Shown: positions 11,737 through 23,754 of the stretch, piece by piece
Layout of the letters: every line of letters begins with the position of its first letter
How positions within the stretch are numbered: the first letter of the stretch is position 1
DNA from: Pinus tabuliformis
Lineage: Eukaryota; Streptophyta; Pinopsida; Pinales; Pinaceae
Reading direction: 5' to 3'
DNA: 64,000 nt
Assembly: GCA_031772625.1 (NCBI GenBank)
Contig: CM062816.1
Location: forward strand, 829,294,556 to 829,358,555
The notes under the pieces: generated by a model
Seen by the model: only the letters and a program-made list of their open reading frames with translations
Told to the model about the DNA's origin: nothing
Databases searched by the model: none
Position numbers and translations under genes: made by a program

Positions 11737-13870
11737 ATGGCTGAAAGCAAAAATTCTAGGGGAAATGGAGAGAGAATAGAGGGTACTTTTCCCATTCGGG
11801 AGACCAATGGGGACACCAAAATGAAGAATATAAGTCCTTCACTCCTACCTCACTTCCATGGTTTGACTACAAAAGATCCTGACACCTTCTTGTTTGAGTT
11901 TGTTGTCATTTGTCGAACTTATGACTATGCAGAAGATGAGAAAAAGTTGAAACTATTCCCTTCTACTCTCAAGGATGCAGCATTGCGCTAGTTCATGGGG
12001 TTACATGGCAATAGCATCACAACTTGGGCTCAGATGCAGTAGGCCTTTAAGGACAAATATTGAGACTATTGTAGGTCAAAATATACCAAAGAAGAAATAT
12101 TCTGAATGACCATGGGAAGTAATGAATCCTTGGAAGATTATGAAGAGAGGTTCCAGCTCAGTGACAAAAGGGTCAGGTGCACACTTGACCCTGAATCTCT
12201 AAAGTTGGTCCTGCTCAGGGGAATTCCTGGAGACCTTCTAGACACCCTCCATCTACTGGCCGAGGGAGACATCTACCAACTATCTTATGAGGACATAAAG
12301 ACTGTTTTTAGAAACCATTCTAGAGCAGCCAGAAGGAAAGGTAGGGGAAGTCAACCCGTAGCCAATACCTCCTCTTCCAATTCATCCATTAAAGGTGAAA
12401 TTGGAAACATGCTGGAAGACATCAAAAATGAGATGTCGCAGACTCTTGCCATGCAAATGGATACCTTCCATATCAAAAGAAAACAAGAGGAAGCAAAGAG
12501 GGCTTTGGCCATATTTTGTCTTCGATGCACTAGGAGACATCCTAGGAACGAATGTCCATTGAACTCTATAGAGGTTTGTTCAGTCTGTGAAGAATATCAT
12601 TCTATAGATAAGTTCCCTTCTTTGCCCGGCCTTAAATTTGTATACCAAGGGATCGAAGGAGCCACTGAACCACTCTATTTCATGAACCAAAGGAGACCAC
12701 ATGGACCTAGACCATACCAGCAGGGGATTCAAGGAACATCTCAGGCATACTACAACCCCAACCAAGTCACTTCCATACCTTCTTGGGGCCCTCCTGCTCA
12801 TCCTTCCTGGTCCACGCCTCCTCCTTGGTCCTTCCCATTTCAATATCATGCCCAACTAGCTGCTCATTCATTCAATCCTATGTTCAACCGCAACCTCAGT
12901 GGAATGCATCTCATCAGGGGTGGAGGCCCCAGTAAAACTCTCCTCCTGCTCTTTTGCCTCCACCACCTACTCAACCACAACCATTACCTTCTGCTCCACC
13001 AAGGCAACCAAATGTCTGCCCAGCTGAACCCGAACCCGAACAATAGACAAAATCAACAAGTATATAGTGGGGAACCATCATGTTCAACTTATGCTGTGGA
13101 GATTCAGGAGATTAACCTGCGATCTGGGAAGGTTCTCCCAGATAGCCAACCTCCACCTAGGGAGGTTGAGGAAGATAAAGAGGAAAGTGAACCTAAAGCA
13201 ATTCCACCCTTTCCTGAGAGACTATCTAGGACAACACAACCTACCCCAGAAGAAACTGAACTTATGGGAGAATTGAAACAGTTATGTGTAAAGATACCAC
13301 TTCTCCAAGCCATAAAAGATGTGCCTATCTACAATAGGTTGATCAAAGAGAAGTGCTTTAGGCATCTAGGAAGGTGCAAGAGAGATGCCCCAACCATTAA
13401 TGTCATAGGACAACTGTCTGACCTGATGTTGGGGCAGGTAATCTGTCCGAAATATCTGGACCCTGGAAGCCCAATAGTTGATGTCCACATCAATGGCACC
13501 ATGATCCCACATACCTTGATTGATTTGGGAGCTGCCATTAATGTGATGACAAAGGACACAATGCTCAAACTTAACCTCCAGGGCTCCTTAAGGAAGACCA
13601 TGACAATACTGTAGCTAGTATACCACTCCATCGTGACCCCTGAAGGGATTATGGAAGATGTGATGGTATCCATTGATTCTTGGGAGTACCCTGATGATTT
13701 CTTAGTTCTCCAGTGAAAGTTAAAGCTCACTGGGTATCCTCTCATCCTGGGAAGACCCTGGTTGGCTACTGCCGATGCCTACATCAGTTGTCACGTTGGG
13801 AACATGACCATAAAGAATAGGCATATGTCCAAGCAGTTAATCCTATACCCTCCTACCCAACCATTGCTAG
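11737..13870 (+). pseudogene. B gag and protease region
   Basis: The Retrotrans_gag domain runs from about 11845 (LPHFHGLTTKDPDTFLFEFV) to about 12340. A zinc knuckle follows with the shortened spacing C-x2-C-x3-H-x4-C (CLRCTRRHPRNEC, about 12517-12557), then a second knuckle-like segment. A Pro/Gln/His-rich region precedes the protease (about 13440-13800), which ends in LILGRPWLATADAYI. Particle protein and maturation protease of an Athila/Tat element. This is a fossil with a few breaks. Confidence 0.85.
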
Positions 13871-14099
13871 AACATGATCTACCTCTCTAGTTAGAGGAGG
13901 AGGATGAGGATGAGGTCTATTCCGCACCACTTTTTGCATTAGAAACTGCCATGGGGGGAAACTACAAGATGAGGATGATATGACTGAAAATTTGATTCAG
14001 AATCCACCCCCCAGTGTCCTACCATTAGAGGGCATAGTGAGAGAAACCCAAAACAACCCCTCAACTGATCTCTGTGTGGCTGACCCAACCTCTCTTCGT

Positions 14100-14686
14100 G
14101 TTAAGAATATAGAGTTCGGCCCAGAAAGAACCTTGAAAATCAGTCCATCCCTATCCACTTCCCAGGAGAAGGAGTTGTGCAGCTTATTGAGAAAGAATTT
14201 AGATGCCTTCGCTTGGAGTTATAAGGAGATGAAGGGAGTGCACCCTTCAGTATGTACTCATCACATATACATTAAGGAAGATTGAAAACCATTCAAGCAA
14301 CCTCAAAAGAGGATGAATCTAACACTTAAAGACATTGTTAAGGAAGAATTGCAAAAATTGCTTGATGCGAAATTCATCTACCCCATCTCTGATAGTGAAT
14401 GGTTCTCTCCTTTGGTGCTAGTGCCAAAGAAAAATGGCAAGTGGAGAATCTGTGTCGACTATCGGGAATTGAACAAAGCCACTAAAAATGACCATTTTCC
14501 TTTGCCTTTCATAGATCAAGTGTTAGATGGTCTGGCGGGGAAAAAGCTTTTCTCCTTCCTAGATGGGTTTAGTTGGTACAATCATATTCAAATCAGCCTA
14601 GAAGACCAAGATAAGACCACTTTCACTTGTCCTTGGGTAACTTTGCATACCGGGTCCTTCATTTTGTTTTGTGCAATGCTCCAGCC
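14100..14686 (+). pseudogene. B reverse transcriptase, N-terminal part
   Basis: Motifs: SWSYKEMKGVHPSV; then KEELQKLLDAKFIYPISDSEW; VPKKNGKWRICVDYRELNKAT; and DGFSWYNHIQISLEDQDKTTF. The domain stops inside the 'FCNAPATF' motif where copia D entered, and resumes at 19630. Confidence 0.9.
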
Positions 14687-15114
14687 TGTTGGGTTGTGTT
14701 ATATTCTTTCCACGTAGTTAACAGGGGGTTTGAGGGGCACTCGTAACCCCACTTTATGGGGTCTGGGGCAGCGCCCCGAAAAATTTTGGTTTTGGACCCT
14801 ATGTTAGGTTGGGCGGACCCACCTATGGTTTTGTGCATGATTTTCGCACATGTTTTTTGGATGCGATGGTTTTTGGTCCATGGTATTGGACGTGATGGTT
14901 TTCGGTCCATGTTATTGGATGCTTCGACATGTATAAATATGTATTATTACATTAAAAGGAACATAAATGAAAAATCAAGCTAGTAGTCTCAGTTTTCGGA
15001 TCCAGTGGAAAATCTTTGTGTATGTGTGTTTTATGTGTTATTCTCTCCCATTGTTTATTTTCTGTGTTTTAGAATTTGTATGCAGGTAATTTCTGTATGG
15101 GGTTAAAACCTACA
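14687..15114 (+). repeat. 5' LTR of D
   Basis: TGTTGGGTTGTG to AAAACCTACA. A TATAAATA element is at 14932-14939. It is followed by TTTGGTATCAGCAC, a Met-tRNA-like primer site. Confidence 0.93.
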
Positions 15115-15236
15115 TTTGGTATCAGCACAGATTTGGCTTCAAGGGGATGCCTTTGTTGCTGAGGGCTTTCGCTCGGGCCTGTGGTAGACCTTGTTCAGTG
15201 GGGGATCTGCGAGATCGATTCTGGTGGTGAAAGAAG

Positions 15237-18200
15237 ATGGCCTGCAGTGGAAAGATAGAGATCGAGAAATTTAATGGTCAAAGTTCTGAGTTGTGGAAAC
15301 TCAAGATGGAGGATCTGTTGGTGGATAAAGATCAGTGGATTGCAGTAAATCCGGGTACTAAACCAACGGGAGTGTCCGATGAAGAATGGAAGAAGTTGGA
15401 TCAGAAGGCAAAGAGCACAATACAATTGTGTGTCTCAGATTCAGTATTGTTGAATGTATCAGAGGAAGCTACAGCAAAGGTTTTGTGGGACAAGTTAGGA
15501 ACTTTGTATCAATCTAAGTCTCTAGTGAATAAATTGTTCCTATAGAAAAAGTTGTATAACCTGAGGATGAAAGATGCAGACTCAGTGACAGAGCATTTGA
15601 ACACATTTAATACTGTGGTAAGTCAATTAGCATCTGTTGATATTAAAATCTCAGATGAAGATAAGTGCATCAGTTTGTTGTGTTCTCTACCAAATTCGTG
15701 GAATAGTCTGGTTATTGAAATAGGTAGCAATGCAACTGCCTTGCAGTTTGATGAAATAGTCTCAGCCTTGCTGATGGAGGAGATGAGATGGAAAAATATG
15801 GAGAGCCAAAATGGTGATGCCTTGTCTGTATGAGGACAGTCCCAGAACAGAAACAAAAATAAGTCATCGAGTGGGAGATCTAAATCTCCAGGAAAACCTA
15901 TAAAGGTGGTGTGCTGGAAATCTAGAAAGGAAGGCCACTTCAAAAGGGACTGTAAATCTAAAGCTCCTGAAAAAGGAAAGGGATCCGATGAGGCTCCTTC
16001 TGCAGAGGCAAAAACCACCCTCAGATGAAGTTGGGGATGTGTACTTGGCTTCTTCAAGTACACATGTAGATCATGAGGCATGGTTGATTGACTCAGGTGC
16101 ATCCTTTCACTTCACTCCCCATAGAGAGTGGCTCTGTGAGTATGAAAAATATGATGGTGGTGATTTCTTCTTGGGGGATGACAGGAAGGCTAGAATCATT
16201 GGTCGTGGAAAAGTAAAGTTGAAGCTGCAAGGTGGAAGGGTTAGAACACTTCCGAGTGTTCTGCATATTCCTGCATTAGCCATAAATCTGATTTATGTTA
16301 GTAAGCTAAATGATGCAGGTGTAAAAATAGTGTTCGAGAAGGATACCTGCAAGATGGTTTGGGGAGCACTGGTATTGATCCGGGGAGTTCGGATTGGAAC
16401 TCTGTACAAGCTGCAAGGTAGCACTGTTGTTGATGGGTGTAACAGTTCCGTGGTTCCTGAAGGTGGAGCAGAAAATATAATGGTCTCTGGATAAAAGACC
16501 ATGTTGTGGCATCAAAGGCTTGGACATATTGGAGAGAAGGGCCTTCGAATACTTCATGGTAAAGGTATGGTAGACGGTATGAGTAATAGCTCTCTAGATT
16601 TTCATTTCTATGAAAATTGTGTATACAGGAAATAGAATCGAGTGAGTTTCCCCTCTGGTGGTAAGAGGGCGAAATAGATATTAGAGCTTGTGCACAATGA
16701 TGTGTTTGGACCTGTGAAGGTTCCATCACTGGGTAAGTCTGTGTACTATGTATCATTTATAGATGACTTCTCAAGGAATACATGGATATATTTCCTTAAG
16801 AAGAAATCTAAAGTCTTTGACAGGTTTAAAGAATTTAAGGCTCCGATGGAAAACCAGATAGAGAAGAAGATAAAGGTGCTGAGGACAGATAATGGTGGAG
16901 AGTTTTGCAGCAAGGAATTTGAAGAATTTTGTAAGAAGTGTGGTATATGATGGTAGAAGACTACTCCATATACACCTCATCAAAATGGAGTTGCAGAAAG
17001 AATGAACAAGACATTGATGGAAAGGGCAAGAAGCATGCTCAGTGGTGCCGGGTTAGGACAAGAATTCTGGGCAGAGGCAATGGATACTGCATGTTACCTG
17101 GTCAACAGGTCACCTTCATCAGCATTGGAGAATAAGACTCCACAAGAGGTATGGACTGGTAAGAAACCCTCTCTTTCACATCTAAGGGTATTTGCATGTG
17201 ATGCATATGTACATGTTCCAAAGGAGAAAAGAACCAAGTTGGATAGTAAATCTGAAAAGTGCATTTTTATTGGGTATAAGGATGGTTTAAAGGGTTATAA
17301 GATTTGGAACCCAGTAACAAGGAAGGTTGTGTACAACTGAGATGTGGTGTTCAGAGAGGTGAAAGATGTTATCAAACATGAAGTCCAACCAAAGGAACCT
17401 GAGAAGATAGAGTTTGAGCTAAAGGAGGAAGAATCAGACTCTACAGCAGAGGAGGAATCAGAAGATGAAGAGCCACAAACTCCGGCTGTGAGAAGATCAA
17501 TTCGAGAAAGAAGGAAGCCAGAAAGGTATAGTCCATTTGCTTTCTGTTCAAATTTTTCTTTGTCTGTTACTGATGATGATCCCAGAACTGTGAAGGAAGC
17601 AGTGGATTCAGAGGATGGAAAACTCTGGAAAGAGGCCATGGTTGATGAAATGGCATCTTTGCACAAAAATGAGGCTTGGGATCTGGTGGAGTTTCCGGCT
17701 GGAAGGAAACCCATTGGCAGAAAATGGGTGTTCAAAAAGAAGACAAATGTAGAAGGAAAAGTGGAGAAATACAAAGCTCGATTGGTAGCAAAAGGTTATT
17801 CCCAGGTGTCGGGAATTGAATTTGGTTATATTTTTTTTGCTGTTGCCAAGGTAACTTTTATTAGATTACTTTTGTATGTTGCTGTTGATTTTGATTTTGA
17901 GGTAGAACAAATGGATGTGAAGAGAGAATTTCTTCACGGGGATCTGGAAGAGAAGATCTACATGAAGCAACCTAAAGGCTTTACGGCGAAGGGTAAGAAA
18001 GAACTGGTGTGTAAGTTAAAGAAGTCTCTATATGGGTTAAAACAGTCACCAAGGATGTGGTATCAGAAATTTGATACATTTATACAGGGACTTGGCTTCA
18101 CCAGAAGAAAAGCAGATCATTGTGTATATTTTAAATTAATTTGTGACCATGTTAATTATCTGGTCTTGTGTGTGGATGATATGTTGTTGGTTGGAAATGA

Positions 18201-19190
18201 CAAAGAAGTTATCCAGGATTTGAAGACCCTATTGTCCTCCAAATTCGACATGAAAGATATTGGTGCTGCAAACTATATTTTGGGCATGGAAATTAAAAGA
18301 GATCGAGCAAAGAGGAAGCTCTGGTTAAACCAGAGGAAGTATGTCGAGACAATATTGCAGAGGTTTAATATGCAGGATAGTAAACTAGTGAAGGTTCATA
18401 TTCCTGTAGGTGTGAGGTTATCTGTTGAACAGTCTCCCAAGACACAAGAAGAGGAAGAGGATATGTCCCGTGTTCCATATGCAAGTGCAGTTGGTAGGCT
18501 AATGTATGCAATGGTCTGTACTAGACCAGACATTGCACACGCAATGGGATTATTGAGCAGGTGTATGTCAAAAGCAGGGAAGGAGCAATGGACAACAGTG
18601 AAGTGGGTTTTAAGGTATTTGCATGGCACTAGTGATTATGGTTTATACTACCAAGGAAGACCATGATTGGACAAAGTGTTGGATATTCATGGCTTTGTTG
18701 ATGCACACTGGGCTGGAGATCTGGATCAGAGAAGATCTTCAAGTGGGTATGTGTTTAACCTATTTGGAGGTGCAGTCAATTGGATGAGTAAGAAACAATC
18801 TGTAGTGGCACTATCAACTACAGAGGCAGAATACATGGCAGCCACTCATGCAAGCAAGGAAGCAATTTGGTTGCAGAGATTATGTTCAAGTATGGGGTTA
18901 GTACAGGAAGCTATAAGGATAGACTGTGACAGCCAAAGTGCAATTTTCTTGGCAAAAAACCCCGCATATCATTCAAAGACAAAGCACATTGATGTTCAGT
19001 ATCACTTTGTGAGGAATATGATAGAAGACAAAAAGGTGTTGCTGGTAAAGGTGGACACTTCGAAGAATACTGCAGATGAATTGACAAAATCTGTGAGCTC
19101 TGAGAAGTTCTCTTGGTGTAGAGAGACAATGGGCATTTCAGGGCTAGAAAAATGGCTAAGCTCTCTTGTGGCCCCTTGTGGAAAGAAAAC
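15237..19190 (+). pseudogene. D copia polyprotein region (gag-PR-INT-RT-RH)
   Basis: The start is ATG 15237 after a 120-base leader. Gag: IEKFNGQSSELWKLKMEDLL, the plant copia UBN2 type. A zinc knuckle lies near 15910-15955. Protease: WLIDSGASFHFTPHREW (about 16080). Integrase: LVHNDVFGPVKVPSLGKSVYY, then LRTDNGGEFCSKEFEEF and TPYTPHQNGVAERMN. Reverse transcriptase: KARLVAKGYSQVSGIEFGY and the YLVLCVDDMLLVGND box (about 18160). RNase H: GFVDAHWAGDLDQRRSSSGY to KTKHIDVQYHFVR. This is a fossil copy; all domains are recognisable. Confidence 0.9.
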
Positions 19191-19204
19191 AACAAGTGGG
19201 AGAA

Positions 19205-19629
19205 TGTTGGGTTGTGTTATATTCTTTCCATGTAGTTAACAGGGGGTTTGAGGGGCACCTATAACCCCACTTTATGGAGTCTGAGGTAGCACCTCGGAAA
19301 ATTTGGTTTTAGACCCTATGTTAGGTTGGGTAGACCCACCTATGGTTTTGTGCATGATTTTCGCACATGTTTTTTGGACACGATGGTTTTTGGTTCATGG
19401 TATTAGACGCAATGGTTTTTGGTCCATGGTATTGGATGCTTCAGCATGTATAAATATGTATTATTACATTGAAAGGAACATAAATGAAAAATCAAGCTGG
19501 TTGTCCCAATTTTGAGATCCAGGGGAAATCTCTGTGTATTTGTGTTTTATGTGTTATTCTCTCGCATTGTTATTTTCTGTGTTTTAGAATTCGTATGCAG
19601 GTAATTTTTGTATGGGGTTAAAACCTACA
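19205..19629 (+). repeat. 3' LTR of D
   Basis: 425 bases matching 14687-15114. It is preceded by a purine tract AGTGGGAGAA (19195-19204). Confidence 0.93.
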
Positions 19630-20540
19630 TAGCCACTTTCTAGAGAGTGGTATTGAGTATATTTTCTAAACTGGTTCATGATGCAGTGGAAATATATATG
19701 GATGATTTTACTCCTTATGGTTCTGACTTTCAGGAGGCTTTATCTAACCTCAAAAAAATTCTAGACAAGTGTATTGAGATAAACCTATCCCTCAGTCCAG
19801 AAAAATGAAATTTTTTTATGACTGAAGGGACCATGTTAGTTCATGCAATATCTCAACAAGGACTGTAGGTGGACCCCAACAAGTTTTCCATCATCCAAAG
19901 GGTCTCACCTCCTCAAAAGGTGAGAGATGTCAGAAGTTTCCTAGGCTTAGCTGGATATTACTAAAGATTCATTAAAGATTTCAGTAAGCTAGCCTCTCCT
20001 TTGTTTTCCCTTTTAGGCAAAGATGTTGAGTTCATATGGTCTTAAAACTATGAAGAAGCCCTAGATACCCGAAGAGCAAGTTAGTAACTGCCCCAATTCT
20101 CAGAGGCGCAAAATGGGCCCTACCCTTTCACATTCACTAAGATGCCTCGAACAAAGCAATAGGAGCAGCCTTAGGACAAATTGATGAAAAGTTACCTTAT
20201 GCCATATACTTTATAAGCAAAAATTTGTCAAAGGCAAAGTTAAATTACATAGTGACCGAAAAGGAACTCCTAGCTATTGTGCATTTTTTAAACAAATTCA
20301 GACATTATATCACAGGCTATCAAACCTTCGTGCACATTGATCATGCTGCAATTAGATATTTAATGAACAAACCAGATGTAAATGCTCGCATTATTAGATG
20401 GTTGCTTCTATTACAGCAGTTTGATCTTACCATTATTGATAAGCCTGGTAAAGAAAATGTTGTTGTTGACTTTTTGTCTAGAGTAAATTTGTCTACAAGT
20501 GAAGAAGGAATGGTGGATGACCAAATGCCAAATGAACATC
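19630..20540 (+). pseudogene. B reverse transcriptase, C-terminal part, and RNase H
   Basis: This resumes with the remainder of the 'APATF' motif. The catalytic YMDD box is at 19695-19706, followed by a thumb region and RNase H (AKLNYIVTEKELLAIVHFLNK; FVHIDHAAIRYLM; IIDKPGKENVVVDFLSR). This is a fossil with several breaks. Confidence 0.88.
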
Positions 20541-20559
20541 TATTTGCTATTTCAGTACT

Positions 20560-21892
20560 CTCTCCATGGTTTGCTGATATAGCAAACTACTTGGTTTCAG
20601 CACAGTTTCCACCACACCTGTCCTCAAAAGAGAAGAGCAAGATAGTAAGGAAAAGCGCCCCTTTCACCTGGATTGGGGGTAATCTCTTCAAACTTGGCCC
20701 AGATCAGATCTTGAGAAGATGTGTCAGGGAGGAGGAATTCTTTGACATTCTCCTAACCTATCATGATGGGCGTTGTTGAGGTCATTTTGCAACAAAGAGC
20801 ACTGCATTCAAAATATTGCAAGCAGGCTACTATTGGCCCACTCTTCATCAAGATGTGAGGTGATACACCATCCAATGTGATCAATGTCAAAGGATGGGGA
20901 AACCTACTGCAAAGGATGAGATGCCCATGCAACCTCAAGTGACCTTTGAGCTATTTGAGAAGTGGGGCATGGACTTTGTGGGTCCTATCAACCCTCCTTC
21001 AAAACAGAAAAAATACATCATTGTGTGCACCAATTACCTGACAAAGTGGGAAAAAACAAAAGCAATCAAAGCAGCAACAGAGGAAAAAGTAGCTGAGTTT
21101 TGAGAAAAAACATATTCTACAAGTTCGGGTATCCAAGAGAATTGGTCACAGATAAAGGGAGTCAGTTCACTTCCAATTTGATTGAAGATCTATTCACACA
21201 TCCTAAAATCAAGCACAAGACTTCTACCCCTTACCATCCACAAGCCAATGGGCAGGTGGAAGTCACTAACAGAGCTTTCGAAGGAATTCTAACCAAGGTG
21301 GTGAGCAACAGCAAAAACGATTGGGTGGGCAGATTAGTTGAGGCCACCTAGGCCTACAACACAACATGGAAGACCACCAGAGGGTTCACACCCTATGAAC
21401 TGGTCTATGGGAAGAAGGATTTGCTGTCAATAGAATTTGAATTCAATACACTAAGGATGGCAGCTCAGCTAGACCTAGAGCCATGCACAGAAGGAAAGAT
21501 TACTCGAGCTCAATGGATTGGATGAACAAAGATTGCAGGCCCTTCTCCACACAGAGGTAGTTTAGCTTCAGAGGAAGATATGGCATGACAAAAATATCAA
21601 GGAGAAGCAATTCCAAGAAGGATATTGGGAACTGCTCTATGATTCGAGGTATAAATACTTCAAAGGCAAGCTGAGGACAAGATGGTTGGGACCCTACACT
21701 GTGGAAAAATGCAATGACAATGATTCAGTCCTGATCAGAACCAATGATAAGGAAGCCATCCCCATTCTTGTCAACGGACATCGGTTGAAAATTTTTAAGA
21801 AGCCCATCTCCAAGCGAGAGTTCATTGAAGATTTGAATAAGACAATGATGGTAGTGGAGCATGTCTTAGCCTCCAATTCACCCACTCACTGA
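20560..21892 (+). pseudogene. B integrase
   Basis: The zinc-binding region is GHFATKSTAFKILQAGYYWP ... CDQCQRMGK (about 20779-20895). The core carries WGMDFVGPINPPSKQKKYI and ELVTDKGSQFTSNL, then STPYHPQANGQVEVTNR. The C-terminal module has TRWLGPYTVEKCND near 21680. Order and motifs fit Athila/Tat integrases. It is broken in several places. Confidence 0.88.
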
Positions 21893-21919
21893 AGGAAAAG
21901 AAAAAATAAAAATAAGGAC

Positions 21920-22105
21920 TCAAGTGAAAACCTCCATGAGGCACTTGAAGTCCCATCATTGGGTTGAAAACCTCTCCTGAGGCAGCCCAGTGATGTCAAA
22001 GAAAATAAAAAATAATAAGATACCTGGGTGAAAACCTCCCTTGGAGGCATCCAGGGCAGGCAATTAGGGTGAAAACCTCCTTGAGGCACCCTAGTTGTTT
22101 TCAAA
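21920..22105 (+). repeat. Fourfold GTGAAAACCTCC...GAGGC hairpin module after B integrase
   Basis: Four units start at about 21926, 21965, 22029 and 22069. Each has TGAAAACCTC followed within a few bases by GAGGCA, so each can fold as a short CCTC/GAGG stem. Most are followed by a second echo of the surrounding bases (for example GCACT/AAGTC, CCAGG). They lie just downstream of the integrase stop. Confidence 0.75.
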
Positions 22106-23754
22106 AAAAAAAAGAGAAGAATAAAAAGAAAACTAAACTTTAATGTGCATTATAGGTTTACAGGAGGACCACAGAGAGCAAGAAGAGATGCCACAAATCC
22201 CTGACATTCACACTAGCACCTATTTCATCTCCTCCACACTCTTCTCCATCATTTCTGACCTTTCTTCCACCCCATTGTGTTTTTTTCCGGAAACTATGTG
22301 TTCTACAAGAGGCTCTGTGTTTTCTACAGGAGGCTCCTGTAGGAATTACAAAGAGCCAGAAATGGTTCCAAAAAGCAGTTTGAAGGGCTAGGAAGCTTCA
22401 TAAAGGACATGTAAACCCTCCTACAGCTATCAACCCTCCTTGCCATCCATTCCACACCTGAATCACATCATCATCATTTTTTTCCTTCCTGTAGCAAAAA
22501 AAACATAGAAAACCAGTTTTTAGTAAAACAAAAAAAAAAACAAAAATAAGAGAGGAAGCAGCACCTCAAATCTCACCTGCCGCTTACCTAGTATCTCTCC
22601 ATCTCCATCTGCATCTCTGGCATCATCCTCATAGCTCCCAACACAGAAATAAGCTAAAATTTCAAAGGGAGAAGTAGCTACAGGAGCTCTTGTAGGAATT
22701 CCTGTAGCAGCTGATCCCATTAAAATCAAGCTACAACAGTAAAAGAAGTGCAACCATGAGGATTGAAGGAGACATTGGAAGCTTAGATCTAGCCAGAGGA
22801 GACCTACACAAGGCAAACATCCACACATCAGAAAGCAGATAGCATGCAGCGAAGGAAATACAAGCATGCAGCAAAGGAAATACAAGCATGCAGTAGTAAA
22901 AGGAGTCAAAATACCTCACATCACATACATTCGACTCACAGGTAAGTGACTAACCCACTCCTCTATTTGCCTTTGTGTAATTGAAAGATATGCATGAGAA
23001 AATGAGATGGTTGAGGTTGAACGAGGAAAAAGTGGCCAGTGAACTTAGCCACCTTCATCTAGTTGACTGCACTCATATGAAGATGTCACCCACACGTGCG
23101 CATAGTCAACTCAGAGAAAGATACCAAGGACAGTTAGTGGAGGGTATGCAAACTCGGATGCAATAATGAGAGGTGATTGAGGGAAGAAACCATGGTGACA
23201 AGGCAGGTGGGGACCAACAGTCCAAATATGGCCAACGTACATTTTTGCCAGCTCACCCCCATCACTGGAAATATCTAAAAGAAGTAATAAATACTCCTCC
23301 TTGAGAACTCTCACCACATTTTATCTCATTCTCTCCTTGTAAACTTAGCTACAACAAACTCCTTGTCACCCCACAGCCTCGAAACCATCATTTTCCAATG
23401 ATCTCACCCATCCTCCTGCTCTTGGCATTGTCTATAGGAGCACTTACAGGTTCTACAAGAGCACCTACAGGTAGTTCTACAGGAGGGGTAGTGAGTTGTT
23501 TTTAAGAAGAAAACACTAGGTTTTTGCTCGATTTTTTGCTTGAGGAGGTAGGTTCCATACATACCCAGTTTGATTATCAATATGTGCAAGGAATGATATC
23601 ATTTTAAGGAGGAATTGAGTCCATAGAAGAAGAGGAATTACATTAAAAAAAATTGCCTGTTTAAAAAAAAAAAACACAGTTTTCCTCTATTTTCCTATTT
23701 CTTCAAAATTATTGTCTCCATATCTATATTTGGTGCTCAAAAGGGATATAAGCA
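22106..23754 (+). other. B spacer between integrase and the accessory ORF
   Basis: About 1.65 kb with no convincing frame. It has several copies of a CTACAGGAG/CTCCTGTAG motif (about 22321, 22679, 23455-23485) and long A-runs near 22090, 22530 and 23670. Athila-type elements usually have such a spacer before their 3' ORF. Confidence 0.6.

Larger units (their letters stand above)
14687..19629 (+). mobile_element. Copia element D inside B reverse transcriptase
   Basis: A full-structure Ty1/copia element with LTRs of 428 and 425 bases, a primer site, and one gag-protease-integrase-RT-RNase H region. The flanks CAGCC (14682-14686) and TAGCC (19630-19634) are the target duplication with one difference. 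LTRs differ at about 37 of 425 sites (8.7%), most of them C/T or G/A changes. The coding region has about six or seven breaks, so it is dead. Age is similar to B by this measure. Confidence 0.93.
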
